Below, in pieces: positions 24,304 to 32,784 of a DNA stretch of 47,012 bases. The notes below the pieces were generated by a model. The model did no database searches. It saw only the letters and a list, made by a program, of their open reading frames with translations, and was not told the origin of the DNA. How positions within the stretch are numbered: the stretch's first letter is position 1; the number at the start of each line of letters is the position of its first letter. The DNA is from JAPUME01 sp964605715. GTDB lineage: Bacteria; Acidobacteriota; Terriglobia; UBA7540; JAPUME01. Made by a program: the position numbers and the translations under genes. Location of the stretch: the NCBI GenBank assembly GCA_964605715.1, contig CAZSDV010000009.1, forward strand, positions 1 through 47,012. The letters run 5' to 3'.

Positions 24304-25764
24304 TTAGGCATCCCCAGAAAAAGAGGTTACCTGTATCTTCCGGAAGCGCGACGGTGAAGCACCATGTCCGGTGCCCATAGTCTGCATAGGCTGACCTTTG
24401 CCACAGTTAGGGGTCCCCCATAAAACCCACGACGATCGGTCACAAACGGCGTCACAGGCGTTCCAGAAATTAGTGGTAATTCCACCGTAACTTGGATTTT
24501 TGAGCATCTTTCCTTTCTTGCCACCCTTAACTTCCCAAGCGATTTCTGTTCCAAACTGAAAGTTATACCGCTTATCATCAATCGACCAACTCCGATTAGT
24601 TTCCATGTAAATTCCATCATCAGTCGAGGCCAAGAGCTCTTCCCACTTCCATGTACCCGGAAGCAGACTTATGTTGGTCATGCGAATGAGAGGAATACGA
24701 TTCCAGCTTTCAGCTCTCATGGCCCCACTCGAGCGCATTTTGCCTACGACAGGAGCTGTTTCTCGTGAGGTAATGTACCCACAGAATACGCCGTGCTCAA
24801 TGATTTTCGTGGACTGCGCAGGGACCCCTTCGTCATCATAACCGAACGTACCTAACCCTGGCCCGTGGGCCACCGTAGCATCAGCCACAATATTCACCAC
24901 CTCTGAGCCATACTGGAGCTTGTCAAGTTGATCCACCCTAAGAAAACTTCCCCCAGCAAAATTAGCCTCCATCCCTAAAACTCGGTCCAGCTCAATGGGA
25001 TGACCAACTGACTCATGAATCTGTAGGCCCAATTGCGATCCGTCGAGAATCACGTCCTTCGTCCCAGTGGGACATAATTCGGCCTTGTGCAAAGCCACTG
25101 CTTGTTCACCGACGCGCCCAGCGTGGCCCACAAGGTCAATTTCTTGCACCAATTCATAGCCCCGGATCTGGTGCTGTCCCCCAAAAGAATTTGGATAAGA
25201 TCTCTTTTGGATTTCATCACCAGAAAAAGATACCGCAACAATTCCTGCACCGCTTTGTGTTTTTCTCTGTCTTATTTCCGAACCTATGCTTGACAGAAAA
25301 AGTTGATCCGTAAAGAGAAAATTCATGGAGGCTTCTGCCAGCGTCACACCTTTTACACGGCGCATTTCGGCATCAGCCTTTAGAAGTAGATCCAATGATT
25401 GACCGATAGGGATTTTGAAAGGGTCGATTTCTGCAAATCCCACCCAGGTATCAATAATATTTCGTTCTGGAGCAAGAACCACATCCGACTTCTTTGCAAG
25501 GGAACTGGCACGAGCGATGGCGACAGCTCTAATTACAACCTTTTCTATGCCCTTGCGAGTCATGCAATCCGTGGCTGCAAACCCCCACGCCCCATCGACA
25601 ATTACCCGCACTCCAAGGCCGAAAGACTCCGATTCCCGAATCTGTGCTGGAACTCCATTTTTAGTTGAAAGAAAGCGCTCATGGGAGTCAATGACACGCA
25701 CATCAGCATACGAGGCACCCTTCAGCAGTGACGCATTAATAGCCCTTTCAGCTAAATCCTTCAT
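24304..25764 (-). CDS. tldD: TldD/PmbA family metalloprotease, TldD-type
   Basis: 486-residue zinc metalloprotease subunit. The HExxxH motif is clear (LQIHESVGHPIELDR), with the downstream zinc Cys in WGTPNCGKGQP. The N-terminal half has GASYADVRVIDSHERFLSTKNG, typical of TldD. In other bacteria TldD works with TldE (PmbA) to degrade or mature small peptides such as microcins. No TldE gene is adjacent in this window, although the upstream neighbour is ahcY (120-base gap) and the downstream one an ABC operon. Length matches TldD (about 480). Confidence 0.92.
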   Translation of the reverse strand: MKDLAERAINASLLKGASYADVRVIDSHERFLSTKNGVPAQIRESESFGLGVRVIVDGAWGFAATDCMTRKGIEKVVIRAVAIARASSLAKKSDVVLAPERNIIDTWVGFAEIDPFKIPIGQSLDLLLKADAEMRRVKGVTLAEASMNFLFTDQLFLSSIGSEIRQRKTQSGAGIVAVSFSGDEIQKRSYPNSFGGQHQIRGYELVQEIDLVGHAGRVGEQAVALHKAELCPTGTKDVILDGSQLGLQIHESVGHPIELDRVLGMEANFAGGSFLRVDQLDKLQYGSEVVNIVADATVAHGPGLGTFGYDDEGVPAQSTKIIEHGVFCGYITSRETAPVVGKMRSSGAMRAESWNRIPLIRMTNISLLPGTWKWEELLASTDDGIYMETNRSWSIDDKRYNFQFGTEIAWEVKGGKKGKMLKNPSYGGITTNFWNACDAVCDRSSWVLWGTPNCGKGQPMQTMGTGHGASPSRFRKIQVTSFSGDA

Positions 25765-25884
25765 CTTTGCTCCGTCAGCTTGAAAGCCTCATGTGAAAAT
25801 ATCCTTATTTAGATTACCTCTAGGACGAAAAAAGGAAGGGTAAATTAAGTAATAAGAAAGCACGGTCAAGGAGTAGAGAAGTTT

Positions 25885-27156
25885 CTATGTGCCCTCGCCC
25901 CAAGAGCTTAGGTATTTTTCTTGTTCCGGAGTGAGCTTATCAATGGAAACACCCATCGAATCTAGCTTCAGAGCTGCTACCTTCTGGTCGATCTCGACAG
26001 GAACATCGTGAACTTTTGTTTCGAGCTTTCCTGCATTTTGAACAACGTACTCTGCGCAAAGAGCCTGATTGGCAAAACTCATATCCATCACGGAGGCTGG
26101 ATGGCCTTCGGCGGCAGAAAGATTAATTAGCCGGCCTTCAGCAAGCAGGTACAGTTTACGACCATCTTTCATTGTATATTCTTCTACGAACTCGCGAGTG
26201 GGCCGTTGGCTAACAGCAAGTTTTTCCAAGGCGGGAATATCAAGCTCCACATTAAAGTGGCCTGAGTTTGCCAGGATTGCTCCACTCTTCATCGCCTCAA
26301 AGTGTTCTTCTCGGAGGACAAATTTGTCACCAGTTACGGTAATAAATATATCACCAACCTTAGCAGCTTCCTCCATAGTCATAACACGGAAGCCATCCAT
26401 CACAGCTTCAAGAGCCCGTGTGGCATCAACCTCAGTAACAATCACATGAGCACCTAGCCCTCTAGCCCGGCTTGCTGCTCCTCGTCCGCACCAACCATAA
26501 CCCGCGATAACAACAGCCTGGCCAGCTAACAAGACATTCGTGGCCCGGATAATCCCATCCAGTGTGGACTGGCCAGTACCATACCGATTGTCAAACAGGT
26601 GCTTGGTGTGAGCATCGTTAACGGCAACAACGGGATATTTCAAGACTCCCTGCTGTGCCATGCTGCGGAGACGGATCACGCCCGTGGTAGTCTCCTCCGT
26701 ACCAGCAATCAATTTTACGGCAGCCTCAGGCCGCTCCGTCAACAACGAACTGATCAGATCGGCTCCATCATCCATAGTAATCTGAGGGTCATGGTTCAGC
26801 GCTTCGGTGATGTGGGCATAGTAAGTATCGTTATCCTCACCCTTGACTGCGAAAACGGAGATACCATAGTCTTTAACAAGAGATGCGGCCACGTCGTCCT
26901 GGGTGCTTAGTGGGTTTGAGGCACAAAGCGCCACTTCTGCCCCTCCATCACGCAGAGTGATAGCCAAATTTGCAGTCTCAGTAGTTACATGTAGGCAGGC
27001 GGAAATACGGATTCCGTTCAAGGGTTTTTCCTTTAAGAATCTTTTGCGGATAAGCTGGAGCACAGGCATCCACTGGCCTGCCCATTGGATGCGCGTCTTT
27101 CCCTTGTCCGCAAGTTCCAGATCTTTTACATCGCACGCTATTTGATTGTTGTTCAC
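25885..27156 (-). CDS. ahcY: Adenosylhomocysteinase
   Basis: NAD-dependent SAH hydrolase, 423 residues; splits S-adenosyl-homocysteine to adenosine and homocysteine and thus relieves methyltransferase inhibition. Visible: the substrate region GIRISACLHVTTETANLAIT, VNDAHTKHLFDNRYGTGQS, the NAD fold VVIAGYGWCGRGAASRARGLGA with VTEVDATRALEAVMDG, and the C-terminal LSSWGEGT. It follows metK by three bases, so the SAM-making and SAH-removing enzymes are co-transcribed. Confidence 0.96.
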   Translation of the reverse strand: MNNNQIACDVKDLELADKGKTRIQWAGQWMPVLQLIRKRFLKEKPLNGIRISACLHVTTETANLAITLRDGGAEVALCASNPLSTQDDVAASLVKDYGISVFAVKGEDNDTYYAHITEALNHDPQITMDDGADLISSLLTERPEAAVKLIAGTEETTTGVIRLRSMAQQGVLKYPVVAVNDAHTKHLFDNRYGTGQSTLDGIIRATNVLLAGQAVVIAGYGWCGRGAASRARGLGAHVIVTEVDATRALEAVMDGFRVMTMEEAAKVGDIFITVTGDKFVLREEHFEAMKSGAILANSGHFNVELDIPALEKLAVSQRPTREFVEEYTMKDGRKLYLLAEGRLINLSAAEGHPASVMDMSFANQALCAEYVVQNAGKLETKVHDVPVEIDQKVAALKLDSMGVSIDKLTPEQEKYLSSWGEGT

Positions 27157-27159
27157 TAT

Positions 27160-28320
27160 TTACCCACCCGCTTCTCTCTTCAGCTGTTCCACCTTATCGG
27201 TACGTTCCCAGGTAAAATCTTGGTCACTTCTCCCAAAATGACCGTAAGCCGCGGTCTTCCTGAAAATAGGCCGGCGCAGATCCAGTGCCTCGATAATCCC
27301 CTTAGGAGTCAGCTGAAAGTTATTCTGAATCAGGCCTGCAATTTGATCCTCCTCCACGCGCCCAGTACCAAAAGTATTCACATTGAGTGATACCGGGTCA
27401 GCAACCCCGATCGCATAGGCAAATTGGACCTCAACCCTCTGTGCAAGACTTGATGCCACCAAATTCTTGGCCACATATCGGGCCATATAAGCGGCGGACC
27501 GGTCAACCTTCGTGGGATCTTTTCCCGAAAACGCTCCACCTCCATGGTGAGCAGAGCCACCGTAGGTATCAACAATGATCTTTCGCCCCGTCAAACCAGA
27601 ATCGCCCGCTGGCCCACCCACAACGAACCGTCCCGTCGGGTTGATGTGGATTTTTGTCTTATCATCTAGCAGGTCAGCTGGGATAACCCGCTTAATGACT
27701 TCTTCCCGAATCGCTTCACGCAACACATCATTGGTGACATCAGGATCATGCTGAGTGGAAACTACAACGGCATCTACGCGTACTGGCTTACCGTTCTGGT
27801 ACTCCGCTGTGACCTGAGATTTTCCATCCGGGCGGAGAAAATCAACCACCCCAGCCTTGCGAACCTCTGTCAACCGGAGGCAAAGGTGCTGGGCCATAGT
27901 AATACAAAAAGGCATCAGTTCCTCAGTCTCATCGCAAGCATAGCCAAACATCATCCCCTGATCACCAGCACCTCCGGTATCAACACCCTGGGCAATATCT
28001 CCTGATTGCCGACTTAAGCTGGAAATGACTTTGCAAGTAGAAGAGCTAAAACCGTAATCGCTTTTTGTATAGCCGATTTCGGAAACCACTTGGCGAACAA
28101 TGCCTTCTACCTCTATTTCAGCCTTGGTAGTGATTTCACCCACTACCATAACTGTGTCGTCCTTTACCACGGTCTCGCAAGCTACCCGGCTAAAGGGATC
28201 TTGGCTCAACGCGGCATCCAGGATACTGTCAGAGATTTGATCACAAACCTTATCAGGGTGGCCCTCAGTAACAGATTCTGAGGTAAAGAGAAATTGCGGT
28301 GGAACAACACTCATACTCAA
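27160..28320 (-). CDS. metK: S-adenosylmethionine synthetase
   Basis: Makes SAM from methionine and ATP. 386 residues with the canonical TEGHPDKVCDQISD, GAGDQGMMFGYACDE, INPTGRFVVGGPAGDSGLTG and GGGAFSGKDPTKVDRSAAY. Length matches E. coli MetK (384). AAGGAG seven bases before ATG 28320 fixes the start. First gene of the metK-ahcY operon; the leader is too short (about 40 bases) for a SAM riboswitch. Confidence 0.97.
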   Translation of the reverse strand: MSMSVVPPQFLFTSESVTEGHPDKVCDQISDSILDAALSQDPFSRVACETVVKDDTVMVVGEITTKAEIEVEGIVRQVVSEIGYTKSDYGFSSSTCKVISSLSRQSGDIAQGVDTGGAGDQGMMFGYACDETEELMPFCITMAQHLCLRLTEVRKAGVVDFLRPDGKSQVTAEYQNGKPVRVDAVVVSTQHDPDVTNDVLREAIREEVIKRVIPADLLDDKTKIHINPTGRFVVGGPAGDSGLTGRKIIVDTYGGSAHHGGGAFSGKDPTKVDRSAAYMARYVAKNLVASSLAQRVEVQFAYAIGVADPVSLNVNTFGTGRVEEDQIAGLIQNNFQLTPKGIIEALDLRRPIFRKTAAYGHFGRSDQDFTWERTDKVEQLKREAGG

Positions 28321-28365
28321 GCTCCTTAAATCTCAGGACTACCAAAAAGAACTCAGAAAGACCTC

Positions 28366-28394
28366 AACGTAGCATACTCTCCTGGGTCTGTCAA
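28366..28394 (-). promoter_or_regulatory. Promoter of metK-ahcY
   Basis: On the minus strand a perfect TTGACA (28394-28389), a 17-base spacer and TACGTT (28371-28366) preceded by TG at the extended -10 position. Transcription would start near 28359, giving a leader of about 40 bases. Confidence 0.6.
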
Positions 28395-28418
28395 ACTCTT
28401 TGGGTCTTTAAAATCAAT

Positions 28419-28445
28419 AAGTTATATGGAAGTATCCAATAACTT
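28419..28445 (-). terminator. Stem-loop after prfB
   Basis: AAGTTATTGGA and TCCATATAACTT (minus strand) pair over 11 bp with one bulged base around a 4-base TACT loop, followed by ATTGATTTT. It lies about 55 bases after the prfB stop and just upstream of the metK promoter, so it likely ends the lnt-prfB transcript. Confidence 0.6.
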
Positions 28446-28498
28446 TATCGGCCCTGGAAAAACTTTGGGTAAAGTAATTCCTCGCAGTTTGCAAAGCT

Positions 28499-29591
28499 TT
28501 ACTGTGCCCTCATAAGTAGAAATGCTTTCGTGAAAACCTCAAGATCTCCGTCCAAAACCCGGTCCACATCACCTGTCTCAGTCTTGGTGCGATGGTCTTT
28601 AACCAGCTGGTAGGGATGCAAAACATAGGAGCGAATCTGACTGCCAAAATCGATACCGGATTTTGAAGCCTCTAATTTTTCCGTTTCGGCCCTCTTCTTT
28701 TGAAGCTCCACTTCATAAAGCTTGGAGCGTAAAATCTTCATTGCCATTTCTCGGTTCCTATGCTGTGACCTTTCATTCTGACACTGAGCGACAAGACGAG
28801 AAGGCAAATGCGTGATGCGGACGGCCGAGTCAGTTACGTTCACATGTTGTCCGCCCCGCCCCGAAGACCTATAAGTGTCAATTCGAAGGTCTTCTGTGCG
28901 AATCTCAATCTTGATCTTGTCGTCAATCTCAGGGCTTACAAAAACTGATGCAAAGGATGTATGGCGACGGGCTGCAGCATCAAACGGAGAAATTCGAACC
29001 AGTCGATGGACACCAATCTCAGGTACCAGTAATCCGTAAGCGCCCTCACCCATAACAGAGAAAGTGGCTGACTTCAGGCCTGCCTCTTCACCAGGCTGAC
29101 ACTCATTAACTATCGTCTTGTAGCCTCGATCCTCCGACCAGCGAAGATACATCCGAAGGAGCATTTCAGCCCAATCCTGAGATTCCGTGCCACCAGCACC
29201 CGGGTGAATAGTAACAATGGCATTTAATCGGTCGTTCTCTCCGCCAAGCAGAATCATACTCTCAACACGGTCCACCTCAGCACTTGCCGCCTTCAATTCA
29301 CGCATGAGCTCAGCCTCAACATCCTCACCTTCCTGGGCCAGCTCAAAATACGCATCCAGGTCACCTATTCTCTGTTCCAGTCGAGTCTGGGTTTCGATTC
29401 CTTGTTCCAGCAAGTGGCGAGTGCGCATCAATTCTTGCGACCGCTCTTTGTCATTCCAAATAGTCGGCTCAGCTAGTTTTTTTTCCAGTTGCGCTAGCTC
29501 CCGCTTTTTGCGATCTGAGTCAAAGATAGCTCCGAAGATCATCAATGCGGGCTTTAAGTTCACTGAATACTTTCCGGTATTCCTCGATCAC
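28499..29591 (-). CDS. prfB: Peptide chain release factor 2, with programmed +1 frameshift
   Basis: RF2 terminates translation at UGA/UAA. The gene starts at GTG 29591 (AAGGAG six bases upstream, two bases after the lnt stop). It reads 23 codons ending ...DDLRSYL, meets an in-frame TGA at 29522-29520, and continues in the +1 frame from GAC at 29521 (DSDRKKRELAQ...). The joined protein is about 363 residues, as expected for RF2 (E. coli 365). Visible motifs: GRGGQHVNVTDSAVR with the catalytic GGQ, and RISPFDAAARRHTSFASVFV with the RF2-type stop-recognition SPF. Reading only the downstream frame invents a false start at 29563. Confidence 0.96.
29519..29534 (-). promoter_or_regulatory. prfB +1 frameshift site
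   Basis: Minus strand CGGAGCTATCTTTGAC. A Shine-Dalgarno-like GGAG lies four bases before the slippery CTT, which is followed by TGA and C; the same layout as the E. coli site (…TATCTTTGAC). RF2 shortage at the UGA lets the tRNA slip to +1, so RF2 controls its own synthesis. Confidence 0.95.
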
Positions 29592-29593
29592 CG

Positions 29594-31150
29594 TCACTCC
29601 TTTCGCATTTGCTTTACTGATTTCCCTGCTGACACCACTCTTAATCCGAGTGTCAAGAGGAAGGCCAGGCAGCAGATCCAAGCGAAAACATCTCCTTGCT
29701 CTACATAAAAGGTCTTGTCTTTTCGATACTCGAATGTTCCCGACAGTATGGATCTCTGAAAGCGAGGGCTCAATCTCAGAATTCGCCCATAAGGGTCGAT
29801 AAACGCTGAGATCCCATCATTGGTAGCTCGGATAAGATAGCGCCGGCTTTCGATCGCCCTCATCTGGGCCATGGCTAAATGCTGTTCCGCTGCCGATGAA
29901 TCCCCAAACCAAGCATCGTTTGATATGTTTACCAACACCTCCGCTCCGGCCCGCGTAAATCGGCGCACCAGGTCAGGAAAAATCGCTTCGTAACAAATAA
30001 AAATTCCGATCTTCCCGTGGCTTACTTGACCCACCTTGAATTTGTCACCAGGCTGAAAATCTCCCACTTCTGATGTGATTTTTCCAACTTGGTTTGGAAA
30101 ACCCCAGGAGGGAACATACTCACCAAAAGGAACTAAATGGATCTTATCATACTCAACAACAAGTCGTCCGTCAGGACCTATCATCACCGCGCTATTAAGA
30201 GGTTTTGGTTCACTTCCTTCGGTAAAATTAACTACCCCAAGGACCAGAAAGGCCTTTGCAGTTTGGGCCAGGTTTTTTGCAAAATTCCTAAATACGGGAT
30301 CTCGATTAAAGTAAAAGGGGGCTGAGCTTTCCGGCCAAACGAGCAGTGGGGGATGCACATGCCTGCCTTCACGGATCTTCTGGATCCCCGCTTGAAACAT
30401 TTCACCCCAGATGGCAGGTGTTTTCGATTCCCGTATGGATAAGGGCCCTAAAAGAGGCACATTTGGTTGGATTAAATAAGCGGTTTCTGACCTTGAATCC
30501 TGCTTAAGAGGAGATGGAAGTAAGAGGTGATTGGCAACGAAGAGAGTGCAAATCCATCCAACCGTAACCCATTTTACTTTGCCATAAGATCTTAGTATAC
30601 AAGAAGCAGCCACCCAGGCTCCCGTAGCAACGACTAGAAAAGAAAGTCCGTAAACTCCTGTTACGGTCGCTAACTGGCGAAGACCCACGGGCATCACCGC
30701 ATAACCGGCAAGATTCCAAGGGAAGCCAGTGATCGCATGGGAACGAACATATTCCAAAGCTACCCAAATAGCAGGAGAAGAGGCAAGGGCTAAAACCCTC
30801 GAGTAATTCCCAAGCCACGCCAGTGCAAATCCAAAGAGTCCATAATAGATCCCGAAGGTCAACACGAAAATCAGCAATACACCCAGAGCAGCTGTGCCAG
30901 CGAGCCCCCCATGAGTTTCCATGACAAAAGCTAACCAATAACAGCTTCCAGCCAGAAATGTCACGCCGGCTAAATATCCCCACAGAAATGCCCGCTTTAG
31001 ATTTTCCTCTGTGACTAATATTATCAACAGCGGCGACAATGCTACCCACACCAGAAAAGAAAGTCCTGGCTTTGGAAAAGAAAGGAAGAGCGCTGCACCC
31101 GAAACAACACTCAATCCAACCCTAAAAAAAGTGTTACAGGAAAACAGCAT
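29594..31150 (-). CDS. lnt: Apolipoprotein N-acyltransferase
   Basis: Inner-membrane enzyme adding the third acyl chain to lipoproteins. 518 residues from ATG 31150; a TTG at 31222 would add 24 residues without a good ribosome site. About seven to eight membrane helices precede a nitrilase-type domain with Glu in LLVWPESSAPFYF, Lys in YDKIHLVPFGEYVP and Cys in GIFICYEAIFPDL, the known E-K-C triad. A last membrane segment lies near the C-terminus. The stop (QMRKE-TGA) is two bases from the prfB start, and AAGGAG inside the lnt end serves as the prfB ribosome site, so the two are coupled. Confidence 0.93.
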   Translation of the reverse strand: MLFSCNTFFRVGLSVVSGAALFLSFPKPGLSFLVWVALSPLLIILVTEENLKRAFLWGYLAGVTFLAGSCYWLAFVMETHGGLAGTAALGVLLIFVLTFGIYYGLFGFALAWLGNYSRVLALASSPAIWVALEYVRSHAITGFPWNLAGYAVMPVGLRQLATVTGVYGLSFLVVATGAWVAASCILRSYGKVKWVTVGWICTLFVANHLLLPSPLKQDSRSETAYLIQPNVPLLGPLSIRESKTPAIWGEMFQAGIQKIREGRHVHPPLLVWPESSAPFYFNRDPVFRNFAKNLAQTAKAFLVLGVVNFTEGSEPKPLNSAVMIGPDGRLVVEYDKIHLVPFGEYVPSWGFPNQVGKITSEVGDFQPGDKFKVGQVSHGKIGIFICYEAIFPDLVRRFTRAGAEVLVNISNDAWFGDSSAAEQHLAMAQMRAIESRRYLIRATNDGISAFIDPYGRILRLSPRFQRSILSGTFEYRKDKTFYVEQGDVFAWICCLAFLLTLGLRVVSAGKSVKQMRKE

Positions 31151-31238
31151 ACAGAAGGCAAGACCTCGGTAGCCCAATGGCAGCGCTCCTGGCGGAACGG
31201 CCAGGTAAAAAATAATCTGCAACCCAAAAGAAGATTCA

Positions 31239-31859
31239 CTACCTGCGAATGAAGGGATTAAAGCCTTCCTGGGCTAACTTATCACGAGTTTTCTCAGCTT
31301 CCACCCGAGTCAGGAACGGCCCCACTTGAACTCGAAAAAGATTGTCGTTTGCCCCAGAATGCTGGGGCTGAACAATAAAGACACGATAGTTTTTTACCTT
31401 TAAGGCTCGGCGTACTGATTCTGCATCCTTCTGAGCGCGCAATGCAACAACCTGAACAGCATACCCGCCCGGAGTTGGATGTGGGCGTTTTGGCTTATTT
31501 TTCAAAGCTGCCCTGGAAGATGAAACTTGGGGAGGATTACCTCCGGAAGTGGGTTTGATGGTGTTTGATTTTTCGAGGCGTGAAGAGGCTTCTCTTTCCT
31601 GCTCGGACCCGTTAAAGCTCAATGGGACTCTTTGTTCCCCAGGAATTTCTCCCTTTGAATCTAGGTTTCGATCTTCCACCAAGGAAGAAGTTACCCCGGG
31701 AGTCTTTAAAATATTCCAGTCAGGCAGAGCATTTTTCTCCTTAAATCCCACCAAAAAACCGAGGGAGAAAAAAACTCCACACAGCGCCACGACCCCCAAA
31801 AACATTAATACTAATTCCCGAGCGGAATAAGATCGAGCTGCTAACTTGTCATTCTTCAT
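31239..31859 (-). CDS. SPOR-domain membrane protein
   Basis: 206-residue bitopic protein: short cytoplasmic N-terminus, one membrane helix (about 14-36; LVLMFLGVVALCGVFFSLGF), a Ser/Pro/Lys-rich linker and a C-terminal SPOR domain (about 130-206; GGYAVQVVALRAQKDAESVR ... LFRVQVGPFLTRVEAEKTRD). SPOR domains bind denuded glycan strands at the septum, and the architecture matches DedD/FtsN-like division proteins. It precedes lnt by 16-90 bases depending on the lnt start. Confidence 0.88.
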   Translation of the reverse strand: MKNDKLAARSYSARELVLMFLGVVALCGVFFSLGFLVGFKEKNALPDWNILKTPGVTSSLVEDRNLDSKGEIPGEQRVPLSFNGSEQEREASSRLEKSNTIKPTSGGNPPQVSSSRAALKNKPKRPHPTPGGYAVQVVALRAQKDAESVRRALKVKNYRVFIVQPQHSGANDNLFRVQVGPFLTRVEAEKTRDKLAQEGFNPFIRR

Positions 31860-31993
31860 TATCTATTCCCTCTACAGCAGAGCGGGAAACTTCTTTTGAT
31901 GTGCTCATTTTCACGTAAACTCATAACTTGATCAGCTTGCAATTCCAGCCATGTGCAATCCAAAAAATTGCTACGGTTGGAGCTAACCATCGG

Positions 31994-32761
31994 TTAATTT
32001 TTGGCTGATACTTTCTTGTCCCGACCAAATAACTGTCCCAACATTTCTATGGGAAGTGGAAACACGATAGTCGTGTTCTTCTCTGCCCCAATTTCACCCA
32101 AGGTCTGCAGATATCGAAGCTGGATGGCCACGGGTTGCTTTGAGATTGTTTCTGCAGCCTGGGCAAGCCTTCCGGCCGCCTGGTATTCTCCTTCGGCGTG
32201 AATAACCTTAGCGCGACGCTCACGTTCAGCCTCAGCTTGTTTCGAAATAGCGCGGACCATCTCCTGCGGCAGGTCCACCGTTTTAACCTCGACGCTGGTA
32301 ACCTTAATTCCCCAGGCATCAGTCCGCTGGTCCAGAATCGACTGCAAACGGGAATTGAGTTTTTCTCTTTGCGAGAGTAGCTCATCGAGTTCTGACTCGC
32401 CCAACACAGAACGTAACGTGGTCTGGGCAGCCTGGGAGGTGGCATAAAGAAAACGCTCTACTTGAATAATGGCGCTCTGGGCCTCCATCACACGATAGAA
32501 CACTACAGCGTTAACCCTCACCGTAACATTATCCCGCGTGATAATGTCCTGCGGTGGAACATCTAAGGTTATAATCCGCAAATCTACCTTTACCATCTTA
32601 TCAATCGGCCAAAAAACCAGAACTAGTCCGGGACCTTTAGGACTGGGCAGCGCTTTGCCCAGTCGAAAAATAACACCGCGCTCATACTCCCGAAGGATTT
32701 TTACAGAATTATAGAACCAAACGACAAATATCAGAATTCCAACTACGGTCTGTGGGTTCAT
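31994..32761 (-). CDS. Slipin / stomatin-like SPFH protein
   Basis: 255-residue membrane-scaffold protein: an N-terminal hydrophobic segment (TVVGILIFVVWFY), then the SPFH domain with EYERGVIFRLGKALPSPKGP, VDLRIITLDVPPQDIITRDN and TTLRSVLGESELDELLSQRE. A helical region with ISKQAEAERERRAKVIHAEG follows. Slipins form oligomers on membranes and are processed or regulated by the partner NfeD protease, whose gene lies directly upstream (23-base gap). Confidence 0.94.
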   Translation of the reverse strand: MNPQTVVGILIFVVWFYNSVKILREYERGVIFRLGKALPSPKGPGLVLVFWPIDKMVKVDLRIITLDVPPQDIITRDNVTVRVNAVVFYRVMEAQSAIIQVERFLYATSQAAQTTLRSVLGESELDELLSQREKLNSRLQSILDQRTDAWGIKVTSVEVKTVDLPQEMVRAISKQAEAERERRAKVIHAEGEYQAAGRLAQAAETISKQPVAIQLRYLQTLGEIGAEKNTTIVFPLPIEMLGQLFGRDKKVSAKN

Positions 32762-32784
32762 TTTACTTCTCCTTGTAAAGGCAG

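Noticed and set aside
28321..28498. SAM or SAH riboswitch ahead of metK-ahcY
   Set aside because: The predicted leader is only about 40 bases and shows no SAM-I/II or SAH-type pairing; the only stable hairpin lies upstream of the promoter and fits a prfB terminator.
29520..29522. TGA in prfB as a nonsense mutation or selenocysteine codon
   Set aside because: Context (CTT-TGA-C plus upstream GGAG) and immediate continuation in +1 are the known RF2 frameshift; no SECIS-like hairpin is needed.
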